Assembly: GCA_000310025.1 (NCBI GenBank)
Contig: FN649734.1
Coordinates: 4,780,168 to 4,838,148, forward strand
Reading direction: 5' to 3'
Length of the DNA stretch: 57,981 bases
DNA from: Ectocarpus siliculosus
Taxonomy: Eukaryota; Sar; Phaeophyceae; Ectocarpales; Ectocarpaceae
Position numbers and translations under genes: made by a program. The notes beneath the pieces are model-generated. The model saw only the letters and a program-made list of their open reading frames with translations, was not told the origin of the DNA and searched no databases. Positions 1 to 12,800 of the stretch are shown in pieces (position 1 is the first letter of the stretch; each line of letters opens with the position of its first letter).

Positions 1-1156
1 CCGCCGCCGGCCCGGGGTCTGCACAAACAGAAGAGCACATGGAAAGTGCTGCCACGCAGCATCCAGATGCACATCATGAAAGAGACCGAGGACGACGCTT
101 TCTGGGAGCGCCTCCTCAAGGTGAGTAGAAATGAACATGTCATCCCATCTCCGGAGATGATGTCGTCTTCCCAGAGGTACCCGAGTTTTTTCTCGACCAA
201 GCAATGGTGTTGCTGATAGAAAGACTGGCGAGAGAACGGGCCGCCGCAGCGGTGACCCGTGTCGAGTCGCACTCTTGGAATGGTCCAAAAGGATTTTGAG
301 AGAAGCGGCCAATATCAAGGAGAAAGGACGATTTGCCCACCCTGGACATCTATGTGAAAGCCTCCACTCTTTGTGAATGGCAGAAGGGTTTCGATTTGGA
401 CGAGGCCGCGTCGCATGTACAACAACACGTCTCCTCCCCCCCCCCCTCCCTCCCTCCTTCTGTCCCTTCCTCCCTTGCATCTCTCTCTGCATCCGTGCCT
501 CTTCTGTCCTCCTGCCTCTCATCTTGTCCACGCGCTGGTTGTCTCTCTCTCTCTCTCTCTCTCTCTCCCCCTGTCTCTTACACCTCTGGTTCCGTCGCTC
601 ACTCCTTTTTCTCTTTGCCGATCTGCCTCTCCCTCTACCCCTCCCCCAAAACGCCAACCTCAAAGTTGTTCCGTTGCTGATTTTTTTTATTTACTGCTTC
701 GCAGGACAAGTCCTTGGAGAAAACTAACGTGAAGATTGACTGGAACAAGTTCGTTGACGAGGACGAGGACGAGGGCGGAGGTCCGTGCCTGCCGCCGACC
801 TCAAAGTTGTTCCGTTGCTGATTTTTTTTAAATTAATTTTTGGTTTTCTTCTCGTTTTTCTCATTCTTTTTTTGTCCGTCGATGCTTACTCTGTCCACGC
901 GCATGTTGATTAGTTTGTTTCAGGAACTATACATTCAACCAAAGAAAAAATACCTGTTCAAGATATTACTAGATGCAGCCGAAGGAGACGGGTTGAAGTC
1001 TTGACAGCAGTGAGTGGGCGAAGAACAGGCTGGATACTGGGCTTATTATGAGCCTATCTAAGGCTACATGGCACTGAATGTTTTTATGCGTACCAGTTTG
1101 TTTTGTGCCGCATTCAATTCTCGCCGCATTTTACGCGTCCGCGCCACGAGCTCCCT

Positions 1157-1202
<46 letters not shown>

Positions 1203-3435
1203 CTCTCTCCCTCTTCCGTGTTCGTTTCTGACACCCCCTGTGTCGCTCTCCCTCTCCTGCGTTCGCAATTCTGTCTCCGTGGCTGCGTGCCGAAATATCT
1301 CCCGGACATCGCAGAAGGGTTCGACATGAGTGCCCTCGACGGAGGAAGCCAATTCGGAGGCCGTGGCGGCCCTCCCGGAGGGATGGGTGGTATGGGAGGG
1401 ATGGGAGGGATGGGGGGTATGGGGGGTATGGGAGGCATGGGAGGGATGGGAGGCATGGGGGGGATGGGAGGCATGGGGGGTATGGGCGGAGGCGAGGGAG
1501 GGATGCCGGCAGGAATGGCAGAGATGATGGCCAAGATGCAGGCGGGTGAGATGGGAGGCATGGGAGGCATGGGAGGAGGCGGGGACGACGACGACGATGA
1601 TGATGATGACGAGGTGCGATGGTAGCTGGTTGCACATCCTCTATTTAGGCCGACTTTCCCAGCAAAGGTTCCAAAAAGAGGGCGGTTTAGATAGATCTCA
1701 TCAAAGGGCGTTCATTGCGCCTATCAGTCGGTTATATATCGCATCTGGAGGAATCGAGTTTTGAAAGTCAATCTAGGGGGAGGGTGCGATGGCTCGTGCC
1801 CTTCTACGGTACGCTACCCGTTCTTCACCGAAGCAGGCTGTTCGGTTTGCTGGGCAATATTTTCACGACATGCACAGATTTTCAAGAGGTCTAGGCAACG
1901 GTTTCTTGAAACACTCCTTCACCGCCGTTACGAAACCCTGTACTGGTACGTTGGTGGGCATGCTTCCCGGTTTCAAGAGGACAAGATTTGTATGTCCGCA
2001 GAGTCAGAATCGTGTGTCAAACCTCTGTTGGAATTGTCGCCACCGCTGTTTTGGACGGTGCTCGATTTTTTTTATAGAAAATGTAAACAGCATCAAGGGA
2101 AGAACTGCTGCACCCGTTCAAGATACAGTACCCCGTTCAAAGGGATGTGTAGAAATCTGTACATGCACAAGTGAGGATTGGGAGAGCAGCCTAGTGGATA
2201 TACTGGACATAATTGGGGTCTGTTGAAGCCCGTTGACTGTTTTTAGTCTGTTTAGGCCTACGTACACTTACATAGGCGCTCGCCCTCGCTTGGACCGGTC
2301 TCCCCCGGTGTTTCGACGCCTACACCCCAACGCACATCGGGAACAGCCGCAGCAGCAACGGCAGCAGCAGCTAGTTGTGTCTGAGCCTGAAGAGGGCATC
2401 GGGCCGTGGAGTGTACCCTCATCTTGGGGCGATGGTCTTGTACCTAACTCAGGGTTAGGGTCAGGGCTATGGTCTTGTACCTGAAACATGAATCTCTCGT
2501 CGTCGGTGTCGATGCCCTCTACTGGTGTTGAGTCATGGCACCGATGGGACGAACCTTCTTGTGAAGATCAAATCGACCAATGGAGAGACAGACAACCGCC
2601 GCTGCATGCCTCCAGGACGTACAGTAGGGAAACGCCCGATAAAACGCGCCCACTCCGTGGTTGGTGTTGCACAAAAACAGGGTAGCAAGAGTCGATGTGT
2701 TGAGCATCGACAGGGAGAGTGCGTGGTCAATGATCAAGCGACGAGGGCAAGCAATGATTGAGTACAACGGGTCGCGCCCCCCACCCCCCAAAATGGAAGC
2801 ATGGTGACCAGCTTCTGGTTCATCCTTGAGAATCGTAGTAAAGCCTGGGCTGACGAAAATCCGGCATAACGCTCCGTCCCGGCATTGTAGGGAATGCGAG
2901 GTCAACGGTCTAATGACTAAATACGGCATGCGTAAATGAGTACATCCCCCCTCCGTATTTTTTTCGCATTTTTTTAAGTTTCCACCCGGTTCGATCCGGC
3001 CCATTCTCGCCGCAGAAAGGTGTCGTCTACCTCAAGAGTAGCAGGCGTAGTTGTCGTTTATTTCGGGGGCGCGGCGCACCCGTGTTGGGCCCAAGGGAAA
3101 ACCACCAGCCATGTAAAGCGGTGCAACCTGCTCCGTTTCGAACGAGAGGTATGGCTACCAAGGCACGCGACAATCACCCATCATCCCCCCTCCTTCAGTC
3201 TGTGTATCGTCGCATGTACTCTGGACGTCAGCCTTGACTTTACACCATTCGGGATTTTTCTGCGCTGGTGTAGGCGAAACAAGCCAATGACGCGAGGTCC
3301 TCGTGTGGAATACGACCGTGTATTGATGTTACGTACCCCCCTCCCTGCCCCCCTCTCCCCGATGCACCTCAGGCGGATAGCGACGACGAGGGCCTGCCCG
3401 ATCTCGAAGATGACGACGATCAGCCAAGTGCCTAG
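1..3435 (+). CDS. p23: HSP90 co-chaperone p23 (CS-domain protein), 5' partial
   Basis: Binds HSP90 and stabilises its client-bound form in the cytosol (family knowledge). Four exons fit in phase: 1-120, 705-780, 1315-1613 and 3373-3435, giving 185 residues with the N-terminus outside the window. Exon 1 carries the end of the CS domain (VLPRSIQMHIMK, then DAFWERLLK). Exon 2 has the p23 signature DKSLEKTNVKIDWNKFVDED. Exon 3 is a long Gly-Gly-Met repeat ending in a run of nine Asp. Exon 4 encodes the acidic tail DSDDEGLPDLEDDDD and a TAG stop. Donors are GTGAGT, GTCCGT and GTGCGA; acceptors are GCAG, GCAG and CTCAG. An ORF reading past exon 3 into intron 3 stops at 1625, but the acidic p23 tail at 3373 shows that splicing is needed. 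The family is usually 160-220 residues, so little is missing. Confidence 0.9.
541..567 (+). repeat. (CT)n microsatellite in p23 intron 1
   Basis: About 13 uninterrupted CT units. The pyrimidine-rich block continues on both sides (roughly 430-640) and explains the overlapping Ser/Leu-rich ORFs here, which are not genes. Confidence 0.95.
657..830 (+). repeat. 33-bp perfect direct repeat flanking p23 exon 2
   Basis: The 33 bases at 657-689 recur identically at 798-830. They bracket the 76-nt exon 2. The upstream copy, with its run of eight T, lies just before the exon's acceptor; the downstream copy begins 18 nt after the exon end. The 141-bp unit between repeat starts contains the whole exon. 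Confidence 0.9.
1162..1199 (+). repeat. (CT)n microsatellite in p23 intron 2
   Basis: About 19 CT units in intron 2, upstream of the exon 3 acceptor. It may add to the polypyrimidine content of the intron. Confidence 0.95.
2808..2954 (+). mobile_element. Short SINE-like element with poly-C tail (p23 intron 3)
   Basis: About 150 bp starting CCAGCTTCTGGTTCAT. It contains GCTCCGTCCCGGCATT, then GCGAGGTCAACGGTCTAA, a GGCATGC, and ends GAGTACATCCCCCC. The same order of blocks is found at 17524-17650. The terminal half is shared with the LINE end at 17360-17430 and with the outer ends of the inverted repeat at 4761 and 7710. It has no coding capacity. The tail has a weak tRNA-like look (GGTCAATGGTCTAAC), but I cannot fold it as a tRNA. 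Confidence 0.6.
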
Positions 3436-4760
3436 AGGTGACGACGCTTCATTGGCCCGTGGCGACCCAAGAGTCTTGTCAAGCAGACGCTTACGTTGAG
3501 CTCGGCATTCTGCGCGAGTTTTGTTTTGTCGGGCCGGGAGGTTTATCCTCGTTACACTACATAGGCGCTTGATTACTCTCAGCGTGCGGCGGCTATGCAA
3601 GAAGAGCCTGAGCTCGGAGTACGGCGGTGTTGGGGGCACCATGGGGTGATCCTCATTCCACGCGTTTACTTCTTGATGCTTGGTCGAGGAGACAGCAGTC
3701 AGGTCCGGGTTGGGGGGGCGGCGGCAGGGGGGCGATTCCCTGCCCTTGTTGTCTTGGTATTATATCACATTCGTTTGTTTAGTGTCTTGTTTTTGTATCC
3801 AGTCATCTCGTAGATGGCAGGAAGGTTGGCGGTGTATCCGGGCAACAATAGCGTGATTTGACTCTGTTCGCCCCCTCGCTTTCGGGCTGCTGGTTCGTGT
3901 GCCTCCAGTCTTTTCTTTTCCGGTCCGCGCCCTCTGCGGAGAGACGCCGAATCCCGGTAGAAATTTCCATGTCAGCAGTTTAGACCCGACTCCTCAACTC
4001 CCCCGCCTTTCGTTGTTCGGGCAAAACATTCATCCCATCCACGTTTCCCGTAAATAGGAGTGAGTGTAAGTAGTGGGATGACACCCTGGGGTGTGTGTGA
4101 CCTACCGTGGTGTGATGTTTTTATTGCGGGTTGGAGAGCTATTTTTTTTGTGGGACAGTTTTAAGACTGTACGAGCGGCAATGTGGGTTACTTTCACGTT
4201 GCGCTTGTGGAGCTCTGACGGCAGAGCGGCGGCAAGATTGAGGGGAATATTTGTTTTGTTTGGTCAAACCACACGGGCGACTCCTTGGGCCAGTCGCCCG
4301 TCGCTCCGGGAGCGCTTCGAATCTCGGGGCAAGGTTGGGGTCTTTGGAACACTGGTCGATGCTATTTAGCGTATATCATCTGGGCGGGCTTGTTGCGTAC
4401 ACGCGTGGAGGGAGCTCTTGAGTCATGGGGGATACGCAAAGTGGATCACAGGGCGAAAGAGAAGGGCGTGAGGGGAGGACCCTTCATGTGTTGGGAGTGG
4501 TTTGCAAAGAACATCATATGACTCTTAATAAACCTCTGTAGTCCTATTCTTTGGTTGTTTGTATTTCGTTCGTTGTCGGGGAGGATGAAACAAGGCATTC
4601 ACTACAAGTATAGTTTTCTGCACGTGTGGATTTACACGATCGGAAGACAGGCACACGTCGCGCAGCAGGCGGTCGGCGGCCAATGACTCACGAAGCCGCG
4701 ACTCATATGCCGCCGCCGCGGGGACACGATGTCGACCGCACGGTGTGCCACAAGACGGTC
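3436..4760. other. Convergent spacer after p23
   Basis: No exon with a recognisable product. It probably holds the p23 3' UTR. AATAAA at about 4526-4531 is a possible poly(A) signal but lies far from the stop codon. ORFs here are short and unlike known proteins. Confidence 0.5.
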
Positions 4761-5350
4761 GAGGGGGGGGGGGGGGGGGGGTGTACTCATAGTCGTGCAT
4801 GCCGTAGTCGTTTGACCATTGACCTCGCATCCCTACAAAGCCGGGACGGAGCACGCCGGGTTCTCACATCACCAAGCGCGAAGCGCCATGAGGTATTCGG
4901 CGAGTCGCATGAAGGGTGAGCTGCATCCTGCTAAGGGTGTTCGGCATCTTGTGCTTACTTCCTTGCGTACGGATGACAGCTGCGTATGACTTAGTTTATT
5001 TTCTGGTGCTTTCACTTCCAGAGACAGTTGTAAGCACTGTGTAACTGCCTCGAGGATGCTTGACCATTTTAACACAACGTGGTACGATCATCCCCCCTTG
5101 CGCGGAGTGAGGTTTCTCGACCCCACACAACATGATCTACTCGACCACCATTATGGTTACCGCAAAAAAAAAAACACGGTAACCTGGTTGCCGAGTTCAC
5201 GAAGTGAATTGGCGTGTTTTACAACGTCGTTGCCAAGCGACGAAAACCCAATCCCGATGGCAAACACCGAGGGGGCGGCATGTTTTACAACGTCGTTGCC
5301 AAGCGACGAAAACCCAACCCCGATGGCAAACATCGGAGGGGGAGGGGGGT
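4761..5350 (-). mobile_element. ~540-bp interspersed repeat, left inverted copy
   Basis: Read on the minus strand it matches 7165-7710 over most of its length, for example in the blocks around 5010-5050 and 7400-7440. Its outer end carries the tail GGCATGC...ATGAGTACA followed by about 18 C, the module found on the LINE at 17407-17430. No ORF of note. It could be a non-autonomous element mobilised by the LINE machinery, or one arm of a foldback DNA transposon. Confidence 0.65.
5215..5345 (+). repeat. 66-bp tandem duplication inside the left repeat copy
   Basis: TGTTTTACAACGTCGTTGCC starts at 5215 and again at 5281, and the two units differ by only a few bases. The right inverted copy (7175-7240) has a single unit, so the duplication arose after the two copies separated. 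Confidence 0.85.
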
Positions 5351-6374
5351 GGCTTTCGCGACAAAAAAGAGCACGAAACGTTCATCAGGAGAGCGCGTCA
5401 ACACCAGCGGAGACCCGTCTGGTTCGGGGCATGCGGGATGGGTCTGTGCCAGGCGTCATAGCTAGAGGGATCGAGCACTAGTGACACTTGACCGCTTTGG
5501 CCACACCAAAATCAGCCTGTGCCTGTGGTTGGCAGCGAGTGCAGCTGCTACGATACTATCGCCGATAGTGCTGCCGCCGATTTCGCTGGCTCCTCTGTTC
5601 TGGTTGGGTGCGCGGCCGTCCCAAAGTCCTTTGGCGGTCGTTGCCCACGGAAGAATCATCAGGAGGTGATGTTGCCGTCTCCACCCCTCGTTGATTCGCC
5701 CTCGTGACATGTACCATGTACTGGTACCTGGGGTTTACGCGGGGGGCGAATCTGTTTTCAAGATGTCAAACGCTACTTTGCTGTTTACGCTTGAGGGTGC
5801 GAACTGCAATCTTCATTAAGCGCAAGATCTGTTCTTGGCACCCGTCCCTGTGTGCCAAGTTTCGAATGGGAACGAAAGAGCAGAGTGTATCGAGCACACA
5901 GCTTGCCTCAACACATTCGCTCTCTCTGCCCGTATTGGCGCAAGTCCTTCTAAATCTGTTTGTAGTTACCTTTTCTCAATCCTCCAAACAAGTGACATAG
6001 GAGAGCTAGGGCGTAAAACACCGTCGACTTCCATGGTCTTTTCTCGACAACGGGATCATACGAAAATACTCCCGCTTGTTCGCACACCGTAGGACACGCG
6101 CAGACCGCCGTCCGTTCATAAATCGTTTCTTCGAAGTGCTGAAAATGAAGAGTTGTGTGGGCAGTGTTGGGTACCTGGTCGAACGACCAGGTGTAATCTA
6201 TGCCGCCCCCAAAAGGGCGCCCTATCCACGACATCAGTCTTCCTCCAAGCGCGATCTCCGTGCCTCCGTGCCCTATGGTCTTTTACGCCTTCTACCGCAC
6301 TGATGAGTTGTTCCCATGCGTAGTCGCACGCATTAAAACCCCTGTGCAAGGCATGCCCCGTCGTTTTGGTTCCT

Positions 6375-6462
6375 AAAGCACGTCTTGGAAATCACGCCGG
6401 AAGCCAAGGCGAACGAGCTTTGCTGAAGCACGTCTTGGAATCACGCCGGAAGCCAGGGCGAA
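6375..6462. repeat. ~50-bp tandem duplication spanning the ZNF598 stop codon
   Basis: AAGCACGTCTTGGAAATCACGCCGG at about 6376 is repeated from 6426 with one base missing. The second unit contains the stop codon (minus-strand TGA at 6443-6441) and the last residues PWLPA; the first unit is in the 3' UTR and would encode nearly the same end. Confidence 0.85.
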
Positions 6463-8946
6463 TGGGCATTCCGCGGCCCTTCCGCCTCACACACCCCGCA
6501 CCGGGGGGGGTCGGCATCCGTCCCCTCTCCGCCCTTCCCGTTCGAGTTCCAAAAAGTGCACACCCCACACGGCCAACCGTCTCCGTCTCCTTCCGGGACA
6601 ACGGGGGATGGTATCGAGCTGTCCCCGCTCTCAACAACCGCCTTTAGAGAACCTACCTCCGCTACTGCTGCTGCCGCTGCTGCTGCTGCCGCAGCGGCCG
6701 CTGCCGCGGCTTCGGTCGACTCTGCTTCTAGAATTTGTTCTTGGCCATCGTCGTCGCTGTTGTCTCCCAAAGAAGAGCTTTCCGAAGAGCTTTCCCCAAG
6801 GTTTTCCCACATGAAGGAGTGCGCTTCGAGTTTACCCGCGTCTGCGCGCTCAGCTCTCCTGTCCTGGTCCCTCCTCTGCCGGTTCTCTCGCCGTGCTTCC
6901 TCCATACGCCTACGAGTAGCGTTGAGTTCACATTGGCGCGATGTTGGTGTGTTGTGTCTCTCGTACGATATACGACGAATCAAAACATTCGTACACGTTT
7001 GTGTGCGTGTTCAATTAGTTTCACGGTAGTTCAGTCTAGTTAGGTTGGTAAAGACGTACGTACATGGGCCATGCTTCATATGTTGTTCACAACACAACAG
7101 CAGTAATCGCGTGTGTATTTTTCGGGGTCTTTTATTTTGCCCATTGACGTTCCACAAGCTCAATTAACCCCCCCTTCCCCCTCGGTGTTTGCCATCGGGG
7201 TTGGGTTTTCGTCGCTCGGCACCGACGTTGAAAAACAAGCTGATCGCTTTGTGAGCTCGATAGCCAGGCTACCGCTTTTTTTCGCCTTTGTTATTTTTCG
7301 GAGTAACCATAGTGGTACTTCTGGTAGTTTATGTTGTGCCGGGTCGAGAACCCTCACTCCGCACAAAGGGGTTGGATCGCAGCACGTTGTGTTTAATTGG
7401 TCAAGCACCCTCGAGGCAGTTACACAGTGCTTGTAACTGTCTCTGGAAGTGAAAGCACCAGAAAATAAATTAAGTCATTCGCAACTGTCACCCGTACGCA
7501 AGTAAGTAAGCACAAGATGCCGAACACCCTTAGCAGGATGCAGCACAACCTCATGCGACTCGCCGAATACCTCACGGCGCTTCGGGCTTGGTGATGTGAG
7601 AGCCTGGTCCGGTGAGAACCCCGCTTGCTCCGTCCCGGCTTTGCAGGGATGCGAGGTCAATGGTCTAACGACTACGGCATGCACGACTATGAGTAGCCAC
7701 CCCCTGGTTGTTGTTCATACACCGCCGGACACGAAACCGATGAATCCTGTTCGGCCGGTGCTAACCAGTCTTGTGCAACTCTCTGACGAACAACAACGTT
7801 TGCTGGGGCAGGAGTAAAGTGAGGTTAGATTCAACTTTAGTTAGGTGCAGCGCCTAACTCGTCGGAAAATCCCGTTCGGCCGGTGCTGTGCTACCCTGAA
7901 GTATATCACTTGATAAAATCTATGTTGATGTACGTCGGATTTCGTTCCTCGCACCTCAGCTTCTCGAGGCGTTCTTGGCGGGCGGCCGCCTCCTGCTCCA
8001 CCGTCGTCGCCCGACCGTCGGAAGGTCGCGAGAGTCTCCCCCTGATCGCCGAGTTGCCCCACTTGGAGTGCCGCTTCCCTGTCCCAGTTGAAGACGGCGC
8101 AGCAGCCGCTGCAGGGGCGACGGCAGTAGGGACAGCAGCAGTAGCAGCAGCAGCAGCGGAGGCTCCAGGACCCGGGGACGCGGTCGAATCATCGTCCCCT
8201 GTCCCACGTGGTGCCGATTTCTCCTTGTCTTTTTGCCCTTGGGCCTGGTCTTCATCTTCGTGGCTGTCTTGCAACCGCGGCTCCTCATTCCGTTCTGTCT
8301 CGTCGTCTCCTCCTTCGTCTCTAACGCTATCTCTTGCTCCGTCCACAGGTTCCTCATCCTCGTCCTCCGAGGAGTCATCCCAGTTGTCACGGACAACGTC
8401 GACCAAGCCACCACCACCACCACTACCACCACTACCACCACCATCATCGACAGGGGGAGCAGAAGGGTAAAGCTTGGCCCGGAAGGGGGCGTGGTGGTCC
8501 GTCCGGGTAACCCGGGCCGCTGCGACTAGTTGCTCCGCCTCTTTCTCGACCTCCTCCCACGCGCGCCTTGCGGGAACAAAACACCACGGCCATGCAGACA
8601 CGTGAAAAAAAAAACGCACGGAATGTCAATTTCCTCCCGCTCCAATGCGTTTGGGGCTTTTCATGGCCAACGTGGACCAGGTTTTAAAACACAAAAGTTT
8701 CGGGATGTCACAAACCACATTATAAAAATCGAAGTGGATATATATACCAATAAATGAAAAAAAAAAACGCGCTAACCTTGCATTCAGCGCGCTGGAGAAC
8801 TCCATGACGAGGGTACTCCCCACAGAGCTCCCGCCCCCGCGGTGCCCCTGCACCCCCGCCACCGACACCTCCGTGGCAGTGGCCGGTCGAACCCCAACGA
8901 CAGTCCTGGCAGGGACGAGCGTTCTGCATAGCAGTATGCATACATG

Positions 8947-8980
<34 letters not shown>

Positions 8981-9806
8981 AAGTGCAGTGCACAGCCGAG
9001 TAGAACATCAGCAGCTATGACGTCGATGATGATCAAATGCCTATCCCGTCTTGCCGTACTTAGGTCGCATGATTGTACAGGACGCCATATGTTTGGGGAT
9101 TATCGCACCGGCGTAGAACGCCCGACGGGCCGTAGCTAAAACCCACACCCACGTTCAATTTCGCCTAAGGAACGGCACCCTCAAAAAACCTTTTCTTCTG
9201 TCACCAAACCTCAAGAAACAGACGACACCTCACCTGACCGACGCCAGGACAGCGTCCCCGCCCCCGAGACCCGCCTTCACCGAGTGGAACACCAGGAGAC
9301 ACTCGGGGTTGTCGGGGCCCACCGCTGCGGCTCCACCGGGCCCGGCGCCGTTGCCCCGGTTCCGCCCGCCGTCACCGCTGGGAGCGCCAGCAGCGCTCTT
9401 GACGGCCTCTGGGAGACTGCCGCTGCCGCTCGCTGAACCTGATTTCTTGGGTTTCCCGGGAACGCTGTCGTTGCTGTTTTCCGGCCCCTTGAGCTCCTCC
9501 TCCGCCGCCGCCGCGTCTTCCTTCTCATCCCGGTCCTGCCGGGATGGCTCGGCGAGGACAGTCGCCGCCTTGACTGCGGGTGCTGCTGTTGCCGTGGCCG
9601 GCCTTGCCGAGGAGGAAGGCGGCGGAACTCCGCGCCTCTTGCTCCGCTGAAAGTACGTCTTCTTGCCTGCCGCCGGACGAACAACAACGAGTGGTTGGTA
9701 CTATGTGCTTGTGTATCGCGGTGCCGCCAGACGGACAAGAAAGAGGATATACCACACATACGTTGCTTTAAACCATTCATTCTACAAGGAGAGAGGGAGA
9801 GAGGGC

Positions 9807-9858
<52 letters not shown>

Positions 9859-12800
9859 GAGTGGCAACCGGGGCGCCTGGGCGTTTTGGTGAAGGTAGAA
9901 ATGTATGATCCCGGATCGGCGGTGCTCACGAAGGACAGTGAACAAACAAAGCATGTGATACATTTTCTTTCCCATACCGAGAGAGCATCTGTGAAAGCGG
10001 GTGGAGGTGCGTAAGGGCGATGCCACCTACCAACACCGGGTGGAAATGATGTCTGACAACAAACACCAAGATCTTATCAATAAGAATCCACAAAACTTTA
10101 TCACGCACGCGGTAGTCTCGCTCCTACGCGCTCCCTCACACTGCTATGCAGCCCATCTGCCGCAGCTGCACGAGGGAGCCTGCGGGCTAGAGAGCTTGTC
10201 TGTCGGCGTTCCTCGTCTGCCTACCACTATCCGGCGCTTTTCTCGTCGGCCAACCATGAACACACAGCGCGATCGATGCTGCACCTAACACTTTATACAA
10301 ACGACGATGTCACCGCTTCTTCTCTCATTCGTTCCTGTAGGGATGATAATCAACACCATGATGCCACCCGCTTCATAGGGTGTTCCTCTCACCGTCAGCC
10401 TTAGCGTTGTTGGCCGCCGCAGCCGCCGCCTCCGCAGCCGCAACCGGATCCACCGCCAGCGGGTCCGCGCTCGAGATTGACGTCACTGTCGATGTCCGGG
10501 GGCCACCTCCTCCTCCCAAAGACGGAGCTGCCTCCGGCGGAGGATGGTCGCTGCCCTTGCCCCCGGATGGTGTTGACGCTGGTCCCAGGAGGCTTGTCGC
10601 GCGAGGGTTAGGATTTGTCGTGGTCCTTTCCAATGCCTTCGTGGGGGTGAGGGGGGGTGGACGGATCGTAGAATGGTGTCAACTTCTGAACGGAGCAGCA
10701 GGGTGTTGCAACAGGGGTTGCTGGCACCGGCAGTATTAAAAGGTATTTCGCCACCGCCAGGGAGAGAAAAAAAAACAGCTCTCCAACTCTACAACAACAG
10801 CAACGATACTTTCCCACCACTGCTGTCACCACCACCACCACCACCACCAACAACAAAAAACCAACGCCCCCACCCAGACCAGCAGCAGCAGCAGCAGCAA
10901 CAGCAACAGCAGCAACAACAACGACCACAATAGCAACAGCAACAGCATCAGGAACAGCGACAAAGCAACAACAGCAGTAGCAACAACAACAACATCAACA
11001 TCAACAACAACAACAACAACAACAACAACAAAAACAATAACAACCACGGCAAAAATCACCGGCTTTACCGGAGCTGCACCACCGCCCTCCGTCGCTGGAA
11101 CCTCGTCCGTGCCCGTGTAGCTCGGGTCGCGGGCGGCGCTGCTGAGAAGTCTAGTAGGGAGCCGACAACCCTGCGTGCAGGCAACATAATCACACAGCGA
11201 AAATGACATCGATTCTTGAGTTGCCCCTCGAACGACGACCCACAAGGCTTTCATGTTGTCCCGAGAATAGCAGGGGGTTTCCTACGCTGATTTCGGTTGA
11301 GCCAGGTAAAATGTGCCACGAAAGTGCGTTAAGGTTGTTTGTAATGGATGTGAGTTTCGATTGCCTTCGACGACGACGACGACGACAACAACAACAGCTA
11401 CCTCGCAATAAATGTGAACCCTATTGCCTTTGACGATGACGTTGACGAAGACGACGCCAATAACAACAACAACGGCAACGACAGCGACAACAGCAGCAGC
11501 AGCAGCAGAGGAAGGTGACGTATGCCACACTTTCTCGGGAAACCGTCACCAGAATTCTATTCAGTGGTCTCGCACCAAGGCCGAGAAATCGCGAGCCAGG
11601 AGGATTCATTTCCGAAAACACTAGGCCTTGGGGGAGGACCGAAGCCCGGGGATGGGACCGCAACATCCCCTGATAACAACGCTTCTCGGTCGCCCCCGCT
11701 CAATGGAAGGATAGCGATGAATATCTCGGGCCTGAGGTCAAACGCCAACTACCCAAAAGTGCTAGCGATTGCACAAACCTTCTAGATCGACTTTCAAGGC
11801 TCGATTGCTCCACACCCAAAAGGCTGCGAAAAGCGACCGGCGCGTGCAAGGAAAGGCAGCTCTCGACGGCATCTTTCCAGAAGCAATCGAGCGTTGAAAG
11901 TCGGCATATACCGGGGTGTGGACCATCACTCGTATGATTACTGTAGGCAGACAAAAATGTGCCACAGTCGGGGCCAGTCGGGGATACAAACATCGACGCC
12001 CTTTCAAGAGAAGTTTGATTTTCGACAGCAGACGGGCACGTTCGTCAATCTTGTGGAGATCAACGAAGCCCGGGGATGGAAGAGCCGGCATCCCCGCCTT
12101 TCGTTTGGATAGGTATGTATGTACCTTTTGCTTGATGACGGAGACGTATCGCTTCGGCTCGAGGTCGTACGACTGGGTCACGAGGCCGTAATGTGCCGCC
12201 AGCTCGTGCGCGGCCTTCCTGTCAAGCTGTTCCGACGGAACGCATGAAATATGGACAACGAAATGAAAAATGACATGATGATACGATAGATATACATAGC
12301 GAAGATGAGAAGGGCCTCTGAATTTCGGAGGTGCTGCGGCTGCCCCGGCAGCTTCAGGTACACGCAGGAGTCGACCGTTCACGAGCATAGCACATCCATG
12401 GAGGAAGTCGACGTTTGCCATGTTCTCTTCGGCGATAAGGAAAAATATGCACCATTTGTCACGCATGTAGTGAGCAGGAGGGTTACGGCAAGTCAAAAAA
12501 CGGTTTCTGCTTGTCCTTTGTCGATGCCGTCGTACATGTGCGCGGGGGCACAAAGGAGAGGCAGCCGAAAAAGAAAAAAAAAACATCGCGGTCAAAACAA
12601 CAAGAAACGACGATCCTACTCTCGCTGGTGGCATTGGCTTCGCTTGTTGCCGATCGAACTAGCTGCCAGCTTTGAACAACAACAAGGGCGCCGCACGCCC
12701 AAGGAATTTGGTCGACACACAATTGCACATGTGCGTGTGAACATGAAGAGAGGTGGGCCAGGACAAGACATGCTGTAGGCTAAGACCATTGGACGTGTTT

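Noticed and set aside
333-732. Overlapping Ser/Leu/Pro-rich ORFs
   Set aside because: They are translations of a CT microsatellite in p23 intron 1.
1614-1625. p23 stop codon at 1625
   Set aside because: The frame runs into intron 3 there. The acidic p23 C-terminus is found after an in-phase acceptor at 3372.
5215-5345. GTTTTACAACGTCG resembles the start of the lacZ alpha region in cloning vectors
   Set aside because: The match stops after about 15 bases, the unit is repeated in tandem, and it is part of an inverted repeat that recurs at 7165-7710. It is native repeat sequence, not vector.
9234-9646. Exon 16 of ZNF598 starting at the acceptor before 9646
   Set aside because: That start does not match the phase of exon 15. 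The acceptor before 9666 gives ADG-KKTYFQRSKRRG in phase.
10826-11040. Poly-Val/Leu and poly-Gln ORFs
   Set aside because: They are frames of a CAG/CAA repeat in an intron. Only the short part at 11069-11170 (minus strand) is an exon.
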